Numbered from the stretch's first letter, positions 43,871 to 55,537 are shown. The stretch: DNA of 64,000 nt from Anthoceros angustus (GCA_010909165.1 MU008189.1:434001-498000), one strand, 5' to 3'. Numbers and translations are program-made. The notes: generated by a model from the letters alone, not told the origin.

Positions 43871-44125
43871 TACAAGAAGACGAAATCGGTGCGCAATTAT
43901 GTGGAATAATTTGCTTTCGCAACCAGCTACTGCTCAGTAAGAAAGGATGACGAGGAGGTAGCCATGGTCGGGGCCGGGCATCTCATTCAAGTGCCATGTG
44001 GCAATGAACCCTAACTTGATTGACATGGAATTGGACAACTGTTCCCAGAGAGCCCTAGCTTGAAGAAGGTAATCAAAAAGGAGTTTCAAAGCGAGCATAG
44101 CCCGATGGTGTTTGACATGTTTGAT
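43871..44125 (+). repeat. Left direct repeat flanking the 551-codon-ORF element
   Basis: Begins AGAAGACGAAATCGGT and contains GTGTGGAATAATTTGCTTTC-like and GAGGTAGCCATGGTC sequence, ending near GCCCGATGGTGTTTGACATG. The same blocks, in the same order and orientation, recur at 47341-47790. Confidence 0.65.
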
Positions 44126-47100
44126 ATGACTTTTCTTCTTCTTCTTCTCTGTACTCTAAGTCGGGTAATTTGAATCGATACCATTTTACCCAAAAAAAGA
44201 AGAAAGCAAAACTGGCAGCAAAGAGATGAAATCTAAACATCAATAAATCATAAATGTTCCTCATCAGCTCCTAATGTAGCTTTGCAAGGGTAGTTACCTC
44301 TTTCTATGCAAAATTTGCCAATACGTTCGCCCAAAGTTTGCTAAGTTTGGTGAAGGTTTTGTTGAATTTTAATTTAAAGTTTTTCTTCATTTCAGTGACA
44401 AAATTTGCTCGCTTTCGAGAGTATTAGCTAGGTACCCGCCTATCCTACAATGGGTATTAGGCTAGGCTATCTCTACAGCTACTCTATACCTTATCTTTAG
44501 CATAACTACATAATTTTGCAAAAGAATAGAGTACCTAAAGCTCGAGCCATGGGAGAGTATTATAAAGCTCTCAAAAATATATTCTACCGCACATGGTGAA
44601 ACACAAAGAATTACAGAATCTTTTCAAACATGTCAAACATTGTTGAGGGGATCGGCTCCATAGCCCAATCCTCACGAGTAATACTGTATACTTGGTTGCA
44701 CTCCTAGAGCATCTCCAAGTTCTCTAGCTACTCTCATTGATAAATATGATAAGATATGAACTTCACTATAATACATGTTCAAGCTCTGCTGAGAAGTAGG
44801 TAACTTACTACGAAGTATTTCTTGTAACCTCGCACTCTGGACAAATATTTGCATGTACCGAAAATCTATGCATGTATTCAACCTGATGTCCTTAATGGTT
44901 ATCTCAAATTCCCCATATTGTTTCCAAATCATTTTCTCTCCCCTTTTTCCAATTTCTTGATAATATCCTCTCCACTTGTGTATAGTCTTGAGCTTTACAG
45001 ACTTGATATTGTATTTCCCGGAAATAGTGGTAACCTCATTGCAGGAAGAATCAAAAGGAATGTTGCATTTCAGTTTCTCCAGCAAAGAGTTACAAACTGT
45101 AGATGAGATGCTTTTAATTCCATCATAATCATCAATAAAAAGTTCACTGTAGCTTGGCTTCAATGGTACTAGTCTACTTGTGAGTGACACTCTCATATCT
45201 AATGCACCACTTTCCCTTGCTAAATTCATATGAAGAGGGTTTCCTGCTGCCAGTTTCACTTGAAAGTCCTTGTTCATTTGAAAATTGGCAATAATCTCCT
45301 CTAAGGATAAGGCACCCTTCTGGACTTGAGAGACAATGAACAGAGTGTTACGCGCTCGATTACTGTTGATGTCATAATATTTCACCGACATCTTCCATGT
45401 TGCTATGCCATGTGGAGCAAAACCACCTTCTATTAAAAATGTACCAAGATTAAGGACCGCAGACTCTCGATGTAGTATAGGTGAAAGTGGCTTGATGGTT
45501 TGCAAGAATAAGCTATTTGCACAAGTCCCTGATTGCCATTGCTCTTTAAGTTGTGCTAGTGAAAGTGTGAGCATGTTTTCTTTCCTCCATTCATTCATAA
45601 TATGTAGATTCACATTTCTCTTTGAAAAAAAGAATTGTACCAACTGTACATTCAATTTTAAATGTGTCCAATATTCTTGAGACTCGGCTTTTGCATTTTT
45701 CACATGTTGTACAATATTCTCCAAAGCTTTTGAATGGGATAAACACCAATCTTCTACCATGATAGCTCGTCCATTCATGTAGCTCTTTTCTATATCATTT
45801 CCACATCTTCGTTCAATATTTTTTACATTGGTTCTCGTATTTGTCTGTTTTGATGTACCACTTCCCACATAGTAGAATACATCAAGTTCTCCAACATGGA
45901 TTGGGTTTTTCAATTTCTTCATCACAATAGATACTAAATATTCATGTAACCAATTGCCCTCTAGCAGTGGGCGAAAATTGAAAACAATATTTTCTTCAAC
46001 ATGACTAGATTGGAGACAAGTCATACTATACTCTATTTTTTTCTTCCGATCTTGGTGCCCACACATGATTTCCCACAAGATTTCTCTCATTTGAAAAGTC
46101 GCCATGCTTACGTTTCTATCGATATTTCCTCCAATAAAAATAATTCCGTTATCAACACAAATGATTACGTTTTTCCCATTCCGGATTTTAGGAAGGCTAA
46201 GATCACTACCATTGTCGAATCCAATAATAAGTCCATCCTTCAAAAAAGTGGGAAAATAAAGTTTCTCATGATATGGGTATCCACGTTGCATAATTATTGA
46301 TATTTTTCTAGACTGATAAAAGCTCAAAATAACAATACAAGTAAGTGAGAGAATTACACTACTGCGTTAAAAATTTTAAGAGGAGGTAGAAACCTTTTAT
46401 ACTTTTTACATTAAGGTTTAAAATATCTTGTAGATGCAAAATAGAATCTTCTAGAATAAAGAAGACAAAAATAGAAGTGAATCTTAAAATAAATATTATC
46501 CAACAGAATCTTCACAAGTACCTGATTGAAGCCCATTAATGGAGAATGAAATGTAAAACTTCTCTTCACTCCTTCGTGGAAGTTCAAAACTCAAAGAATG
46601 TTTTGGTCTCAAAGCGAAAAAATGAGTGGACACAACAAGAGGGATTCTTGTTGCAAAAAGTCAAGTCAATTAATTCTGATGTGACTACATATATATAGAC
46701 ATATTTATCATTTGATTTCGATGTCAATATTATAAAATAAGTAACAAATACCTCAACAAGTTAATCTGGCTTATTTTTTTGTCTCGACTCAGTATCATGA
46801 ATTTATAAAATACATTGAGATAGTATGTAGCCAATCCATACCTCAAAGAACCTATAAAGATCATGTGTGAGTAGAGATTAGCCATGGATCACCACCTTCT
46901 TGGTTCCCAAGGGATAAGTTTCAATAACTTTTTGTCAAAATTGCAAACAACTCACATCTCACCAATTTGAGATACCTATTAATTGCGAAGGAAACCCATT
47001 TTACGTGGCTAAAACTTGTTGTGTTCTACTATGTCAAACCGTGTTTTGCTGTGTCGAGTGCTAGCGGTGCCTTACTGCAACTAGTAGCTATGTTCATTAG

Positions 47101-47340
47101 GCTAATTGTGCTCCAGTTGGTTGTTGTTTAGAGGGCATCCTAGTTTCCTATATATGAGACCACATGGAAGAGAAATCACCTCATATCTACATAACTATCA
47201 TATCGCGAGAAGAATGAAATCTATTAGGATTACCGAATTCACCTTGTGTTGAACCTATGGGACTCCAAATTCTTGTTTGAATAAGGATTAATGTATTTAA
47301 GTAAAACTTTACCTTATATATATATAAATAAATAAATAAA
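44126..47340 (-). mobile_element. AT-rich element carrying an unknown 551-codon ORF
   Basis: About 3.2 kb, much more AT-rich than host genes. It contains one long minus-strand ORF (44672-46327), a 3' flank (44126-44671) and a 5' flank (46328-47340). At least two rearranged relics exist at 30.2-32.9 kb, matching ORF and flanks, so it is repetitive. It is bracketed by direct repeats (43871-44125 and 47341-47790). No reverse transcriptase, transposase or tyrosine recombinase motif was recognised, and no terminal inverted repeat was found. Confidence 0.55.
44672..46327 (-). CDS. Unknown 551-residue protein of a repeated AT-rich element
   Basis: Intact ORF without introns. Two candidate starts: ATG 46327 (MSFYQSRK) or ATG 46291 (MQRGYPYHEKLYFPTF), the latter beginning the block preserved in relic 2. 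I recognise no family. It is rich in Lys, Asn, Ile and Ser, has no signal peptide or membrane segment, and few low-complexity runs. Visible blocks: LIIGFDNGSDLSLPKIRNG near the N-terminus, HVGELDVFYYVGSGTSKQTN, ENIVQHVKNAKAESQEYW, AQLKEQWQSGTCANSLFLQT, GTFLIEGGFAPHGIATWKMS, SRLVPLKPSYSELFIDDYDG and RGYYQEIGKRGEKMIWKQYG. The relics keep the amino-acid pattern in the right frame between stops, which suggests it once evolved as a protein. Possibilities are a transposon protein, an endogenous viral protein or a captured gene; none is proved. Confidence 0.55.
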   Translation of the reverse strand: MSFYQSRKISIIMQRGYPYHEKLYFPTFLKDGLIIGFDNGSDLSLPKIRNGKNVIICVDNGIIFIGGNIDRNVSMATFQMREILWEIMCGHQDRKKKIEYSMTCLQSSHVEENIVFNFRPLLEGNWLHEYLVSIVMKKLKNPIHVGELDVFYYVGSGTSKQTNTRTNVKNIERRCGNDIEKSYMNGRAIMVEDWCLSHSKALENIVQHVKNAKAESQEYWTHLKLNVQLVQFFFSKRNVNLHIMNEWRKENMLTLSLAQLKEQWQSGTCANSLFLQTIKPLSPILHRESAVLNLGTFLIEGGFAPHGIATWKMSVKYYDINSNRARNTLFIVSQVQKGALSLEEIIANFQMNKDFQVKLAAGNPLHMNLARESGALDMRVSLTSRLVPLKPSYSELFIDDYDGIKSISSTVCNSLLEKLKCNIPFDSSCNEVTTISGKYNIKSVKLKTIHKWRGYYQEIGKRGEKMIWKQYGEFEITIKDIRLNTCIDFRYMQIFVQSARLQEILRSKLPTSQQSLNMYYSEVHILSYLSMRVARELGDALGVQPSIQYYS

Positions 47341-47790
47341 AGAAGACGAAACGGATACGTCATTGTGTGGAATAATCCGCTTTCGCAGCCAGCTATTCCT
47401 TGGTAAGGAAGAGAATTGACAAGAAGGTAGCCATGGTCTGAGTCGCATATCTCATTCGAGTGCTACGGGGTAGTAGATCTCATTCCGAGTACTACGTGGC
47501 AGTGAACGGAGTGAACATCGATGAAGAAAGAAATCTACTATAGTCCACTTGAACAACTTATCATGGTGTGTCTAAGCTACTCGCACCAGGGCATCCATTC
47601 CACTCCCCTCAAGTACGATCTAAGCGCATATGCTTAACAACGGCGTTCTTATGTCCATTTGGCCTAAAGGCACTTGGACACAGATTTATGAGAACAACTG
47701 GTCCCATCGAGCCGTAGATGGAAGAAGGTGATGGGAAATCGGTTCCAGGGCGAACCCTAGCCCGAAGGTGTTTGAGATGAGAGTGTGAGC
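47341..47790 (+). repeat. Right direct repeat flanking the 551-codon-ORF element
   Basis: Begins AGAAGACGAAACGGATACGT, contains GAAGGTAGCCATGGTC and ends near AGCCCGAAGGTGTTTGAGAT, matching 43871-44125. An extra block (about 47537-47670) belongs to the dispersed family also seen at 9700-9830 (CATGGTGTGTCTAAGCTACT against CATGGTGTGCCTAAGCTACT). Confidence 0.65.
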
Positions 47791-48493
47791 ATGTTCTGGG
47801 GCTGCCCGACTGGTGGTCGGTTTGCTGCGAGACGTTGGATTGGAATATGGGATCGATTGTGCTGGGCGGCACAGCAGTATCTGGAGACTGCTCCAGTCAA
47901 GGCAACCTTTCTCGCTAAGATACTTCCACGTCGTATTCAAGTAAGCAGTGCAAAACGAACAAGCGTATCTCAAGAATACTTGGAGTTGGAGTCACAAAGA
48001 CGACGCGCAGAGAATCGACTGTCGTCTAGCATCACTCTTGCATTTGACTGTTTGAAATGGATGCCCATGGAGTCCACGGACTCCAATCCCTCGCGACTGA
48101 GGACTCCTTTGCAGAAAATTCAGCACATGTAGGGATCCCCGATTACGGGGACTCCACAGCCAGGGCTCCTCACCGAGTCTCATCGATGTGGATGCTTACT
48201 ACTGGGAGTGGCAGAGTGCGCAGCTTGCCCTCCTGAAAGTGTGCATTGTGAGTGATCAATCGGGGAGATGGGTAGTGGTAGCATTCCTGGTAGCACGATC
48301 ATGAGGCGTGGAATGCATATGAGATTGCAAATTGTGCTGCTCATGATCGTGCGGGGCAACCCGTTGAGCACGTCGTAGCCGCAGCCCAGAACTCCCACCC
48401 CTTGGAGCACCGGTCTGTCTGTCAGCGCTGCCTCTGTCCCCTACGCATTCTACGCAGACAGCCAGAGCTGCCGCGAGAGCCTGCTGGAGTTCC
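47791..48493. other. Intergenic region with a 13-bp inverted repeat
   Basis: No gene is supported. It includes inverted arms GCACGATCATGAG (48293-48305) and CTCATGATCGTGC (48340-48352), perfect over 13 bp with a 34-nt loop. Confidence 0.5.
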
Positions 48494-49013
48494 GTGAAGC
48501 TGTGCAGCCTCTACACCACGATATCGGTGGCCTCAGGGCGGACCATCCGGGAGTACGCCCAGAACGTTAGCTGCAGGCTGGGCCTGGAGGGCTCCTACCT
48601 CTTCTTCTCCTCCTCCCTGGACGCCTACACCACCTTCCTACGACTCCGCCTTCACCAACGTGCAGTACAACGTGGGCCTGTACCAGCTCCGCCTCCCCGC
48701 GGATCCGGCCGCCTACCTCACCCCGACTGCGCGGGCCGACATCGACGGCTTGAAGGCCGTGCACCGTGACCATCTTCTGCCTGGCAGCGTGGAGGACTTC
48801 ATCTGGTCCGACCGAGGGACCGGGGCGGACGACGAGAGATACGCCTGGGCCGTCAAACCGCTCTCCTCCTACCCCGCTGACGGACAAGGCTCCGTTGCGT
48901 ACAACGATGATAGAGGCATCAAGCCCTACTTCACGGCTACCGGCGGGTACGATCGTCCCACTTCTCGGGTCTTCGTCCTCGATCGCTCCAAGGTGAAGCT
49001 CGTCAACTCCTGA
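48494..49013 (+). pseudogene. Hypothetical protein gene with a frame break
   Basis: The first piece (48494 to about 48640) reads MKLCSLYTTISVASGRTIRE and LFFSSSLDAYTTF. The second (about 48641-49013) reads YDSAFTNVQYNVGLYQLRL and continues to KVKLVNS. They sit in different frames and join smoothly if one base near 48641 is extra. GC-rich codon use resembles host genes. I do not recognise the product; the C-terminal ~100 residues have an Asp/Tyr/Pro-rich beta-like pattern. It could be one exon of a larger gene. Confidence 0.4.
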
Positions 49014-49362
49014 TCCGCCGTAGCCCGATGCGTCGCAGCACTTGCCACAAAAGAATAGCAATCCCTGGAACGAACAAATTGGGTTATGCAATTAGGGTTT
49101 GTGGATGCTGTTATGGCAAGCACAGAATAATATGTCGCAGGTAGTCTGTCAAGTGCAATCCATGGCCACCGCCAGCGTAGGTGGCCAGTTTGAATCTCCT
49201 CCCATGCTGTCCTCAATGGAGGGAAGGTTTTACGAAAACTTGTGCAGCTGCCAATTGCGTGCCAGCTTGCCAAATGTTCGGAGGATTGATCAGGTTGTAA
49301 CTTGCAATGGTTTGACAAAGCCTAGCAAATTGCAGTCAGGGTTCCCCTTGCTCGCTCATGAA

Positions 49363-52300
49363 TCAGGGGCATGTTGTTGGGAGCGGGGTCCCACACAGGG
49401 CAGGGTTGCCTGCAAAATCAGAGGCTGGGAATCGGGCCAGGTTCTTGGGAATGGGACCCGAGAAGTGGTTGTGCGCTACATCCAACACTTGGAGCCCGGG
49501 GATGCCTCCCAAGCTTTGGGGCAGCGCTCCCGAGAAGCTGTTGCTGGCCAGGTTGAGGACGTGCAGCCCAGAAAGGGATCCGATGTTGGGAGAGAGTGTG
49601 CCTGTGAGGGAGTTGCTGGACACGTCGATGGCTGTGGTGGTGGTCAGGAACAAGGAGTTGTCGCTCAGAAAGCCGTTCCGAGTGTAGGAGACTCCATCGT
49701 CGTAGTAGGGTCCACCTAGCACAGGAGGGAGGTCGGCTCCCGTGGAGTTGATGATGGCCGCCAATCCAGACACGCTGTTGAGAGGCAGGGGCCCTGTGAG
49801 GCTGTTTCCGGATAGATCCAGCACCTGGAGAGAGGGGAGGTCGGTGAAGAGGAAGGTCGGGATGGGTCCTGACAATTTGTTACGGGCCAAGCCCAGGACC
49901 CGCAAAGTTGTCCAGGAGCTCAGGTCGGGGATGGCCCCTGTCAGTGCGTTCCCGCTGATGTCCAACACTGAGAGCTTTCCTGCACATTGTGGGAGCCAGG
50001 ATGCGCTGGCCAAATCCCCTGCACGTTGTCCCGGAAGAGGTTAGCTGACAGCCATTGGAAGTGTGGAATGGAGGGGGGCAGAAAGGGCATCAGACCTGTG
50101 AGAAGGTTGTCGTTCAGCGAGACGAAGTTGAGCTCCCCGAGTCCTTCCTGACACGCGGTTCCCAGGTTGGGCACGGGGCCTGTGAACTGGTTGTGGTCCA
50201 GCTTCACCCTCTGGATGTAGGCAGAGTAGCTGAACACCTGGTCCGGAATCTCCCCGGAGAGTTGGTTGTAGGAGAAATCGAGGAAGTTGAGGAAGGGAGT
50301 GGAGTCTGGGAATGTGGTAGGGATGCCTCCCGTCAGTTGGTTGTGTGACAGGTCAAGGGTGTTGAAGAAGATGGATGAGAAAATGTCGTCCGGGATCGTC
50401 CCTGAGAGCTGGTTGTGAGAGAGGACGAGGTTGTTCAGGAAGGGGGAGCCACTCGAGAAGTTGGACGGAATGGGACCTGAGAAGCTGTTGAAGCTCAAGT
50501 CCAGGCTGTTGAGGTTTCGGATGTTGCCGAACTCCTGAGGTATCTCGCCACTCAACCTGTTGCGAGAAATGTTGAGACTGCTCACTGCGGTGAAATCCGG
50601 CCCGAAGCTCGGGAGTGGCGATACGAACTTGTTCACCGACAGATCAACGAAGAAGCTGATCTGCATCTGGAAAACCCAGGCCGGGATTGTACCTGTTGAC
50701 AGATGCATCCATGGAGGAGAATTAGCCTCGCCCACGCAGACATCCTTGTCTTGAAACTCTGGAAGTAGCAAGTCACAGATTTAAGCACCTGAGAAGTCGT
50801 TGTTGTCGATGTAGAGCTGGGTCAAAGGCGTGTTATCTGGACCAAGATCACCAGACGGCAGGCTGGAGAGCTGGTTGAAAGAAAGCGTAAGGGTCGAGAC
50901 GTTCCATAGGGATGTAGGAAAGGCTCCTGTCAGACTATTGTGTGAAAGGTCCAGGGCCCCACGGAGCACACCATTTCCAAGGTTTTCAGGTATGCTTCCA
51001 GTCAGCTTGTTGTTGGACAGATTCAAGCTATCCAGCACGAGGTTGGAGAATTCCGTGGGGATCTCACCTGACATCAAGAGAGAAACGAGTCAGCAGTTTG
51101 AACAGCGGGACCTCACACTCCCCCGCTAAATCCTGAAAAAGGGTGTGTGTACTACCTGAGAGCTGATTGCTTCCCAGCGAAAGGGTCTTGAGAGCCTTCT
51201 TCAACTTTGCGAGAGAAGCTGGGATACTTCCCGTGAGTTTGTTATTCCCAAGGTCAAGTATGGTAAGCTTCTTGAGTCGGCTGAGAGCAGCGGGGATCGC
51301 ACCGGTAAGCGCATTGTCGCTGAGCACGAGCTGCCTCAAGTGGGTCTTCCCAAGGGAGTCAGGGATACTACCAGACACAGAAGTGCCGCGGATCCGGAGC
51401 ACTACAAGACCTTTGGAGTTTCCTATTGCAGAAGGGATGCTTCCAGTCAAGCCGCGATCAAAGCTTATGAGAGCCCCTTGGTCACCTTCTTCACCTCCCA
51501 GCCGAACATCCCGCAGCTTTGTTAGCTTCCCCAGGCTTGCAGGGATGTCACCCGTCAGCTGGTTCCCCTGAAGCCAAAGAGTCTGCAGGCTGGCCAAGTC
51601 CCCGAATGAGCTTGGAATGGGGCCCTCCAGCAGATTGTGAGTGAGCAGGAGGCTGATCAGGTTCTTCAAGCTTCCGATGGAGGAAGGAAGGGATCCTGCA
51701 AACGCAAGTACGTGAACAAACGGTGCCTCAACGATACTCATGTGGAGCACATGGGCTTAAAACTTGTAAGCAATGTATAACATACCTGAAATCTGGTTGT
51801 AGGAAAGCTCAATCTTGATGAGTCCCGACAGAGACCCAATGCACGAAGGGATGGGTCCCGTGAGTGTGCTGGGTTGAATGTCGGTGTTGCTGATGGACAA
51901 GGTCTGTAGGTTCTTGAGCTGGCAGAGGCTTTCCGGCAGTGATCCGCTGATGTCGGCGTTCAAACTCAGGTTCAGGTTCTGAAGGGAGACAATCTCGGAC
52001 CACTCCGCTGGAATGGGGCCCTTGAATCTACTGCTCACAAGGGACAGCGTTGTCAGCTTTCTAAGCGTCTTCAACCCCGCAGGCAGGCTAACATCGTTGA
52101 AGCCGTTCACATTGCTCAAGCTCAGCACCTCCAGTTCCTGCACCACGCATTTGCATATTCCAAGCGGTCAAACAACAAGTCCGCTCCCTCAAAGCCGAAG
52201 CCTACATCAGCGCAAATCCATATCTTCGTGACCACGAGTACCTTGAGCTTCGACAACGTGGTGCCAAGCAAATCAACGTCCGGGTTGGTCTGAGATAGAC

Positions 52301-52592
52301 CTCCCTTGCTGTCGACAACCAGCTTGATCACTCGTCCTTGAGCATTGCACGTTACACCGTTCCAACTGCAACACGATTTAGAGGTCTTCCAGGTGGTCAG
52401 ATCCTTCCGGGGATCCGTCTGTCCGGCCTTGTACTGCAGAAGCGCATCCCTATCGGAAGGAAAGCAGGTGGGGACATTGCTCGGGTGGCTCGCAGACGCC
52501 AGTTGCAATCCCAGGAATGCGAACAGCAGGCAAAGCCTCCACACCAGCCTCGTTGCCGCCACGAACTGACTCGCCTTGGCCATCTTTGCCAA
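49363..52592 (-). CDS. Secreted leucine-rich repeat protein (RLP-like, no membrane anchor), LRR-1
   Basis: Six exons: 52242-52592, 51786-52137, 51156-51695, 50789-51067, 50096-50692 and 49363-50018; 924 residues. It starts with a signal peptide (RLCLLFAFLGLQLASA), then an LRRNT_2 cap (CFPSDRDALLQYKAGQT, SCCSWNGVTC) and more than twenty plant-type LRRs (L..N.LTG.IP). It closes with the usual cap (FAGNPALCGTPLP) and a stop. There is no membrane helix or kinase, so the product should be apoplastic, as in DRT100/PGIP-like or receptor-helper proteins. The last intron (50019-50095) has a weak GTCTGA donor but restores frame and is in the same place as in the paralogue at 56.4-59.5 kb. Every internal intron falls in phase 1 at a repeat boundary (after the ...LSG of a repeat). 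A ligand is not known. Confidence 0.88.
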
Positions 52593-53289
52593 TTCAAGGA
52601 ACTCCTAAATTGATATCAACAATGAGAGTTGCAATGCCACTCAGATTGCCCACTCTGCAGACCTTGCTGAAAGAAACTGGCGAGCTCTTGCTCGCTGACA
52701 GACCTTGTAGTCCCAGCCTCCCCCACCTTTCCCAGCTACTCCCTGGATGGAAAACAGTGTGCGTGGGTAGGACAGACTGCGACACGGGTTCGCACGTAGG
52801 AGCGAACCACCTTCTTTTTCCTCCATCATCAGGATAACATGATCCACTCACAGAACGTCCCTGCCTCGGGCAGTGCCCTTCTGCCCCCTGCAACTGTGCA
52901 GTACTCAGACATTGTTAATTATGACATGCTGCCGTATCCGTGGATTCCAATGCTGGATGCGCAGAGCATCACAGTTCTGCGACCTGTTGAAACTTGTGAC
53001 AGAGCTGCTTTCAGGCAAGCGGAGGCTTCACCACGCTCTTCACACACCCCGTGTGCTCACTTTAAAACAATGATCTACAGCTTGCAAGCACATCACACAT
53101 TCGCAAGGTTTCTACTTGGCAGCGATGCTATGGACAAAAACAGGCTAGGGAGGACGGGCCATATGGCCATGGATGCACCTACGTTCATCTTCTTCTATAA
53201 TAATGTCCACGACCTCCCTGCCCATGACACCACAGCTCGCAAGGGCAGGATTTGTGCGAATTCTTTACAAGATTTTGGGTCTCAGATTT
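52593..53289. other. Upstream region of LRR-1
   Basis: Promoter side of LRR-1. A plus-strand open frame (52839-53348) overlaps the pseudogene end and has no motifs, so it is not called. Confidence 0.45.
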
Positions 53290-55515
53290 TGCGTCGGGTT
53301 GGTAGAGGAGCTCCACGCAGTGCCGAGTTTTCTGGGGTAAGTCTTTGAGGCTTGCCGGGATGGCGCCGGGGAATTGGTTGCTGGCAACACTGGACACAGT
53401 CAGACCTGAAATCCCCCCCCCACACTGTCGGGCAGTGCTGGTGAAGTTGTTGTGGGCGGGATTTAGAACACGAAGGCCGTTCAGAGACGCGATGCTGTGG
53501 GTGATGGGTCGTGTGAGGTGGTTGCTTGACACGTCTACTGCTGTGGTGACGGTGAGGGGGAAAGAAAAGGATGTCCTGCTGTGCAGCACTCCGTCCAGGG
53601 AGTCGGGTCCACCTTGCACAGGCGGCAGGTGCCGTGACGTTGGAAATTGTTATTGCTGGCAGAGCTCTATTCAACTGGTTTCCGGACATATCGAGGACCT
53701 GCAGGCGGGGGAGGTGTTAGGGTTGAGCAGATAGTTGGGGATGGCTTTTGTGAACTGGTTCCTCGCCAACCCCAGCACCTCCAAGGCTGTCCATGAGCTG
53801 CAGTCGGGGATGGTGCCTGTCAGTGCGTTACCGCTGATGTCGAAGACTCTGAACTTTCCTGCACACTGCGGAATCCAAGTTGCTCCAGCGAGAGTTCCTG
53901 CATTTGGGACGAGAGAGGGTGAGAAATGAGGCGCAGGCCCGGTGCAAGGAAAGCACAGGCATCCGAAGTTGTGGTTACCTGTGAGGAGGTTGTCATTGAG
54001 AGTGACAGTGGACAGCGCGTCCCATCCGCTCGTGCAGGCTTGGCCCATGTCTGATATGGCGCCTGTCAGCTTGTTACGGTTCAGCTTTATCTGAACGGAG
54101 GCGAAGCTTCTCAGACATGTTTCCGGACAGCTGGTAGTGGGAGAAATCGATGAGTCTCATGAATGAAGTTGCTGTTGGAGAAGAGGGAAGAGGACCAGTG
54201 AGGTTGTTGTGAGTCAGCTGAACAATGGAATGGTAGAATGTGGATGTGAAGATGGCATCTGGCGTGGATCCGGAAAGTTGGTTGTTGGAGAGGACCAGGT
54301 TGTCGAGGAGAACGGTGTTGGAAAAGCCTGTTGCGGTCACTGAATCATGATCATTTTTGCAATACCAAAGCGACGCACACAGAACATGGCCCTGCCCCCT
54401 GAAGAAACAAGGTTAATATCATGTGAGTAAGAATTGAATCATGATCATGGGTGAATGGTTTTCATTACAACCTTCAGACAGAGACATACGTCCTCCAGCT
54501 ATGTGTACGGGTTCTGATACTCTTGTAGACCTGCATGCTAGCACAACATGTCGTGTCAGAAGCAATGCATGTTTGAGAAGAGCTGGGATGAGCAGTGTGT
54601 GTCCACCACACGCTGAGATTCGATTCGAACCCACGTCCTCTGGGTCATTTCGATGCCTAGTATCATACCACAATCAACCACCCAGACGCTTCACTGGTTT
54701 AATGTCTTCAGAATTTCGCTATTTCTCAACTCGACTCTCCACTCGTATGCAACGGAAAAGTCCTCGTACCTGAAAGCGAGCTGGAATCCAACCAGAGTAT
54801 TTGCAAACGGTAATGGACGTCGGGATCAAGGTGACTGGCAGGTAACCTTTCGATCAGATTGTGAGACATGATCACAAGATTCCGCTAACCACAGGGATGA
54901 TGGGAAGGATCCTGTCAGCTTGTTATAAGGTAGATCAAGGCTGCCTTGCACAAGGGTGTTGCCCAAATCAGAAGGGGTGGGTCCTGTCAGCTGGTTGTAG
55001 GATAGATCCAACGTTGTCAAACTCAGCGCTGTCGCTTATGTCGGTGAGGCTCCCCCTGCATTCCCACAAGGTACAGGATTTGAGCACCAGCCACGGGTTC
55101 CACTGGAAGCTCCGGACCTCTAAAGTACCAGTATTTTAAAAGAACATTTGTCGTACTGTCAGTTGATTGTCTCCAAGGACGACGTTCGTCAGTGTCTTCT
55201 GTCAAAGAGCTGGCAAAACTCCAGAGAGTTTGACCTGCAAAGGAGGCTGGAATTGTGCCTGAGAGTCCATTATTGGTGAGCCCAAGAAAGTCACAGATGT
55301 TCCTCGGATTCGTGAAACTCTGAGGACCTTTCCACCTATTCCAGAGGAAATGCTCCCGCCCAATCCTGGGCTGAAGCAAGCTGCTCCGTCTATGATGAGA
55401 TCCTGTTCTATCCCCGATTCAAACTCCTGCAAATTTACGAGTGCTCCCAGGCTCTCAGGGAGGCTGGCTGTGAAAACGTTCAGGCTGGCCCTGAAGTCTC
55501 AGAATCTGGACACTT
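53290..55515 (-). pseudogene. Truncated LRR pseudogene, similar to LRR-2
   Basis: Degenerate copy of exons 3-6 of the gene at 56396-59498. Exon-5/6-like sequence lies at 53290-54345 and exon-4/3-like sequence at about 54760-55515, both with frameshifts (TGTIPDCSSWTALEVLGLAR and DLGNTLVQGSLDLPYNKLTG remain readable). A ~400-bp insertion (about 54346-54750) with a tRNA-like piece splits it. Exons 1-2 and the signal peptide are gone. The C-terminal cap is frame-shifted. Confidence 0.8.
54612..54683 (-). repeat. tRNA-Pro-like SINE head
   Basis: The minus strand begins GGGTGGTTGATTGTGGTATG and continues to a B-box-like GGTTCGAATCG. The D-arm part resembles plant tRNA-Pro (GTGGTATGAT). The acceptor and T arms do not pair, so this is not a working tRNA gene. 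It lies in the insertion that splits the LRR pseudogene. Confidence 0.45.
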
Positions 55516-55537
55516 GACCGTGTGCACACCTAGTTGA

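Noticed and set aside
44672-46327. GIY-YIG endonuclease based on FYYVGSGTSK
   Set aside because: Only a YVG-like pattern is present; the preceding GIY element and the conserved downstream Arg and Glu context could not be placed.
52839-53348. 169-codon plus-strand ORF upstream of LRR-1
   Set aside because: It overlaps the LRR pseudogene end, has no motif and looks like chance.
54612-54683. Functional tRNA-Pro gene
   Set aside because: Acceptor and T stems do not pair and the anticodon loop cannot be placed.
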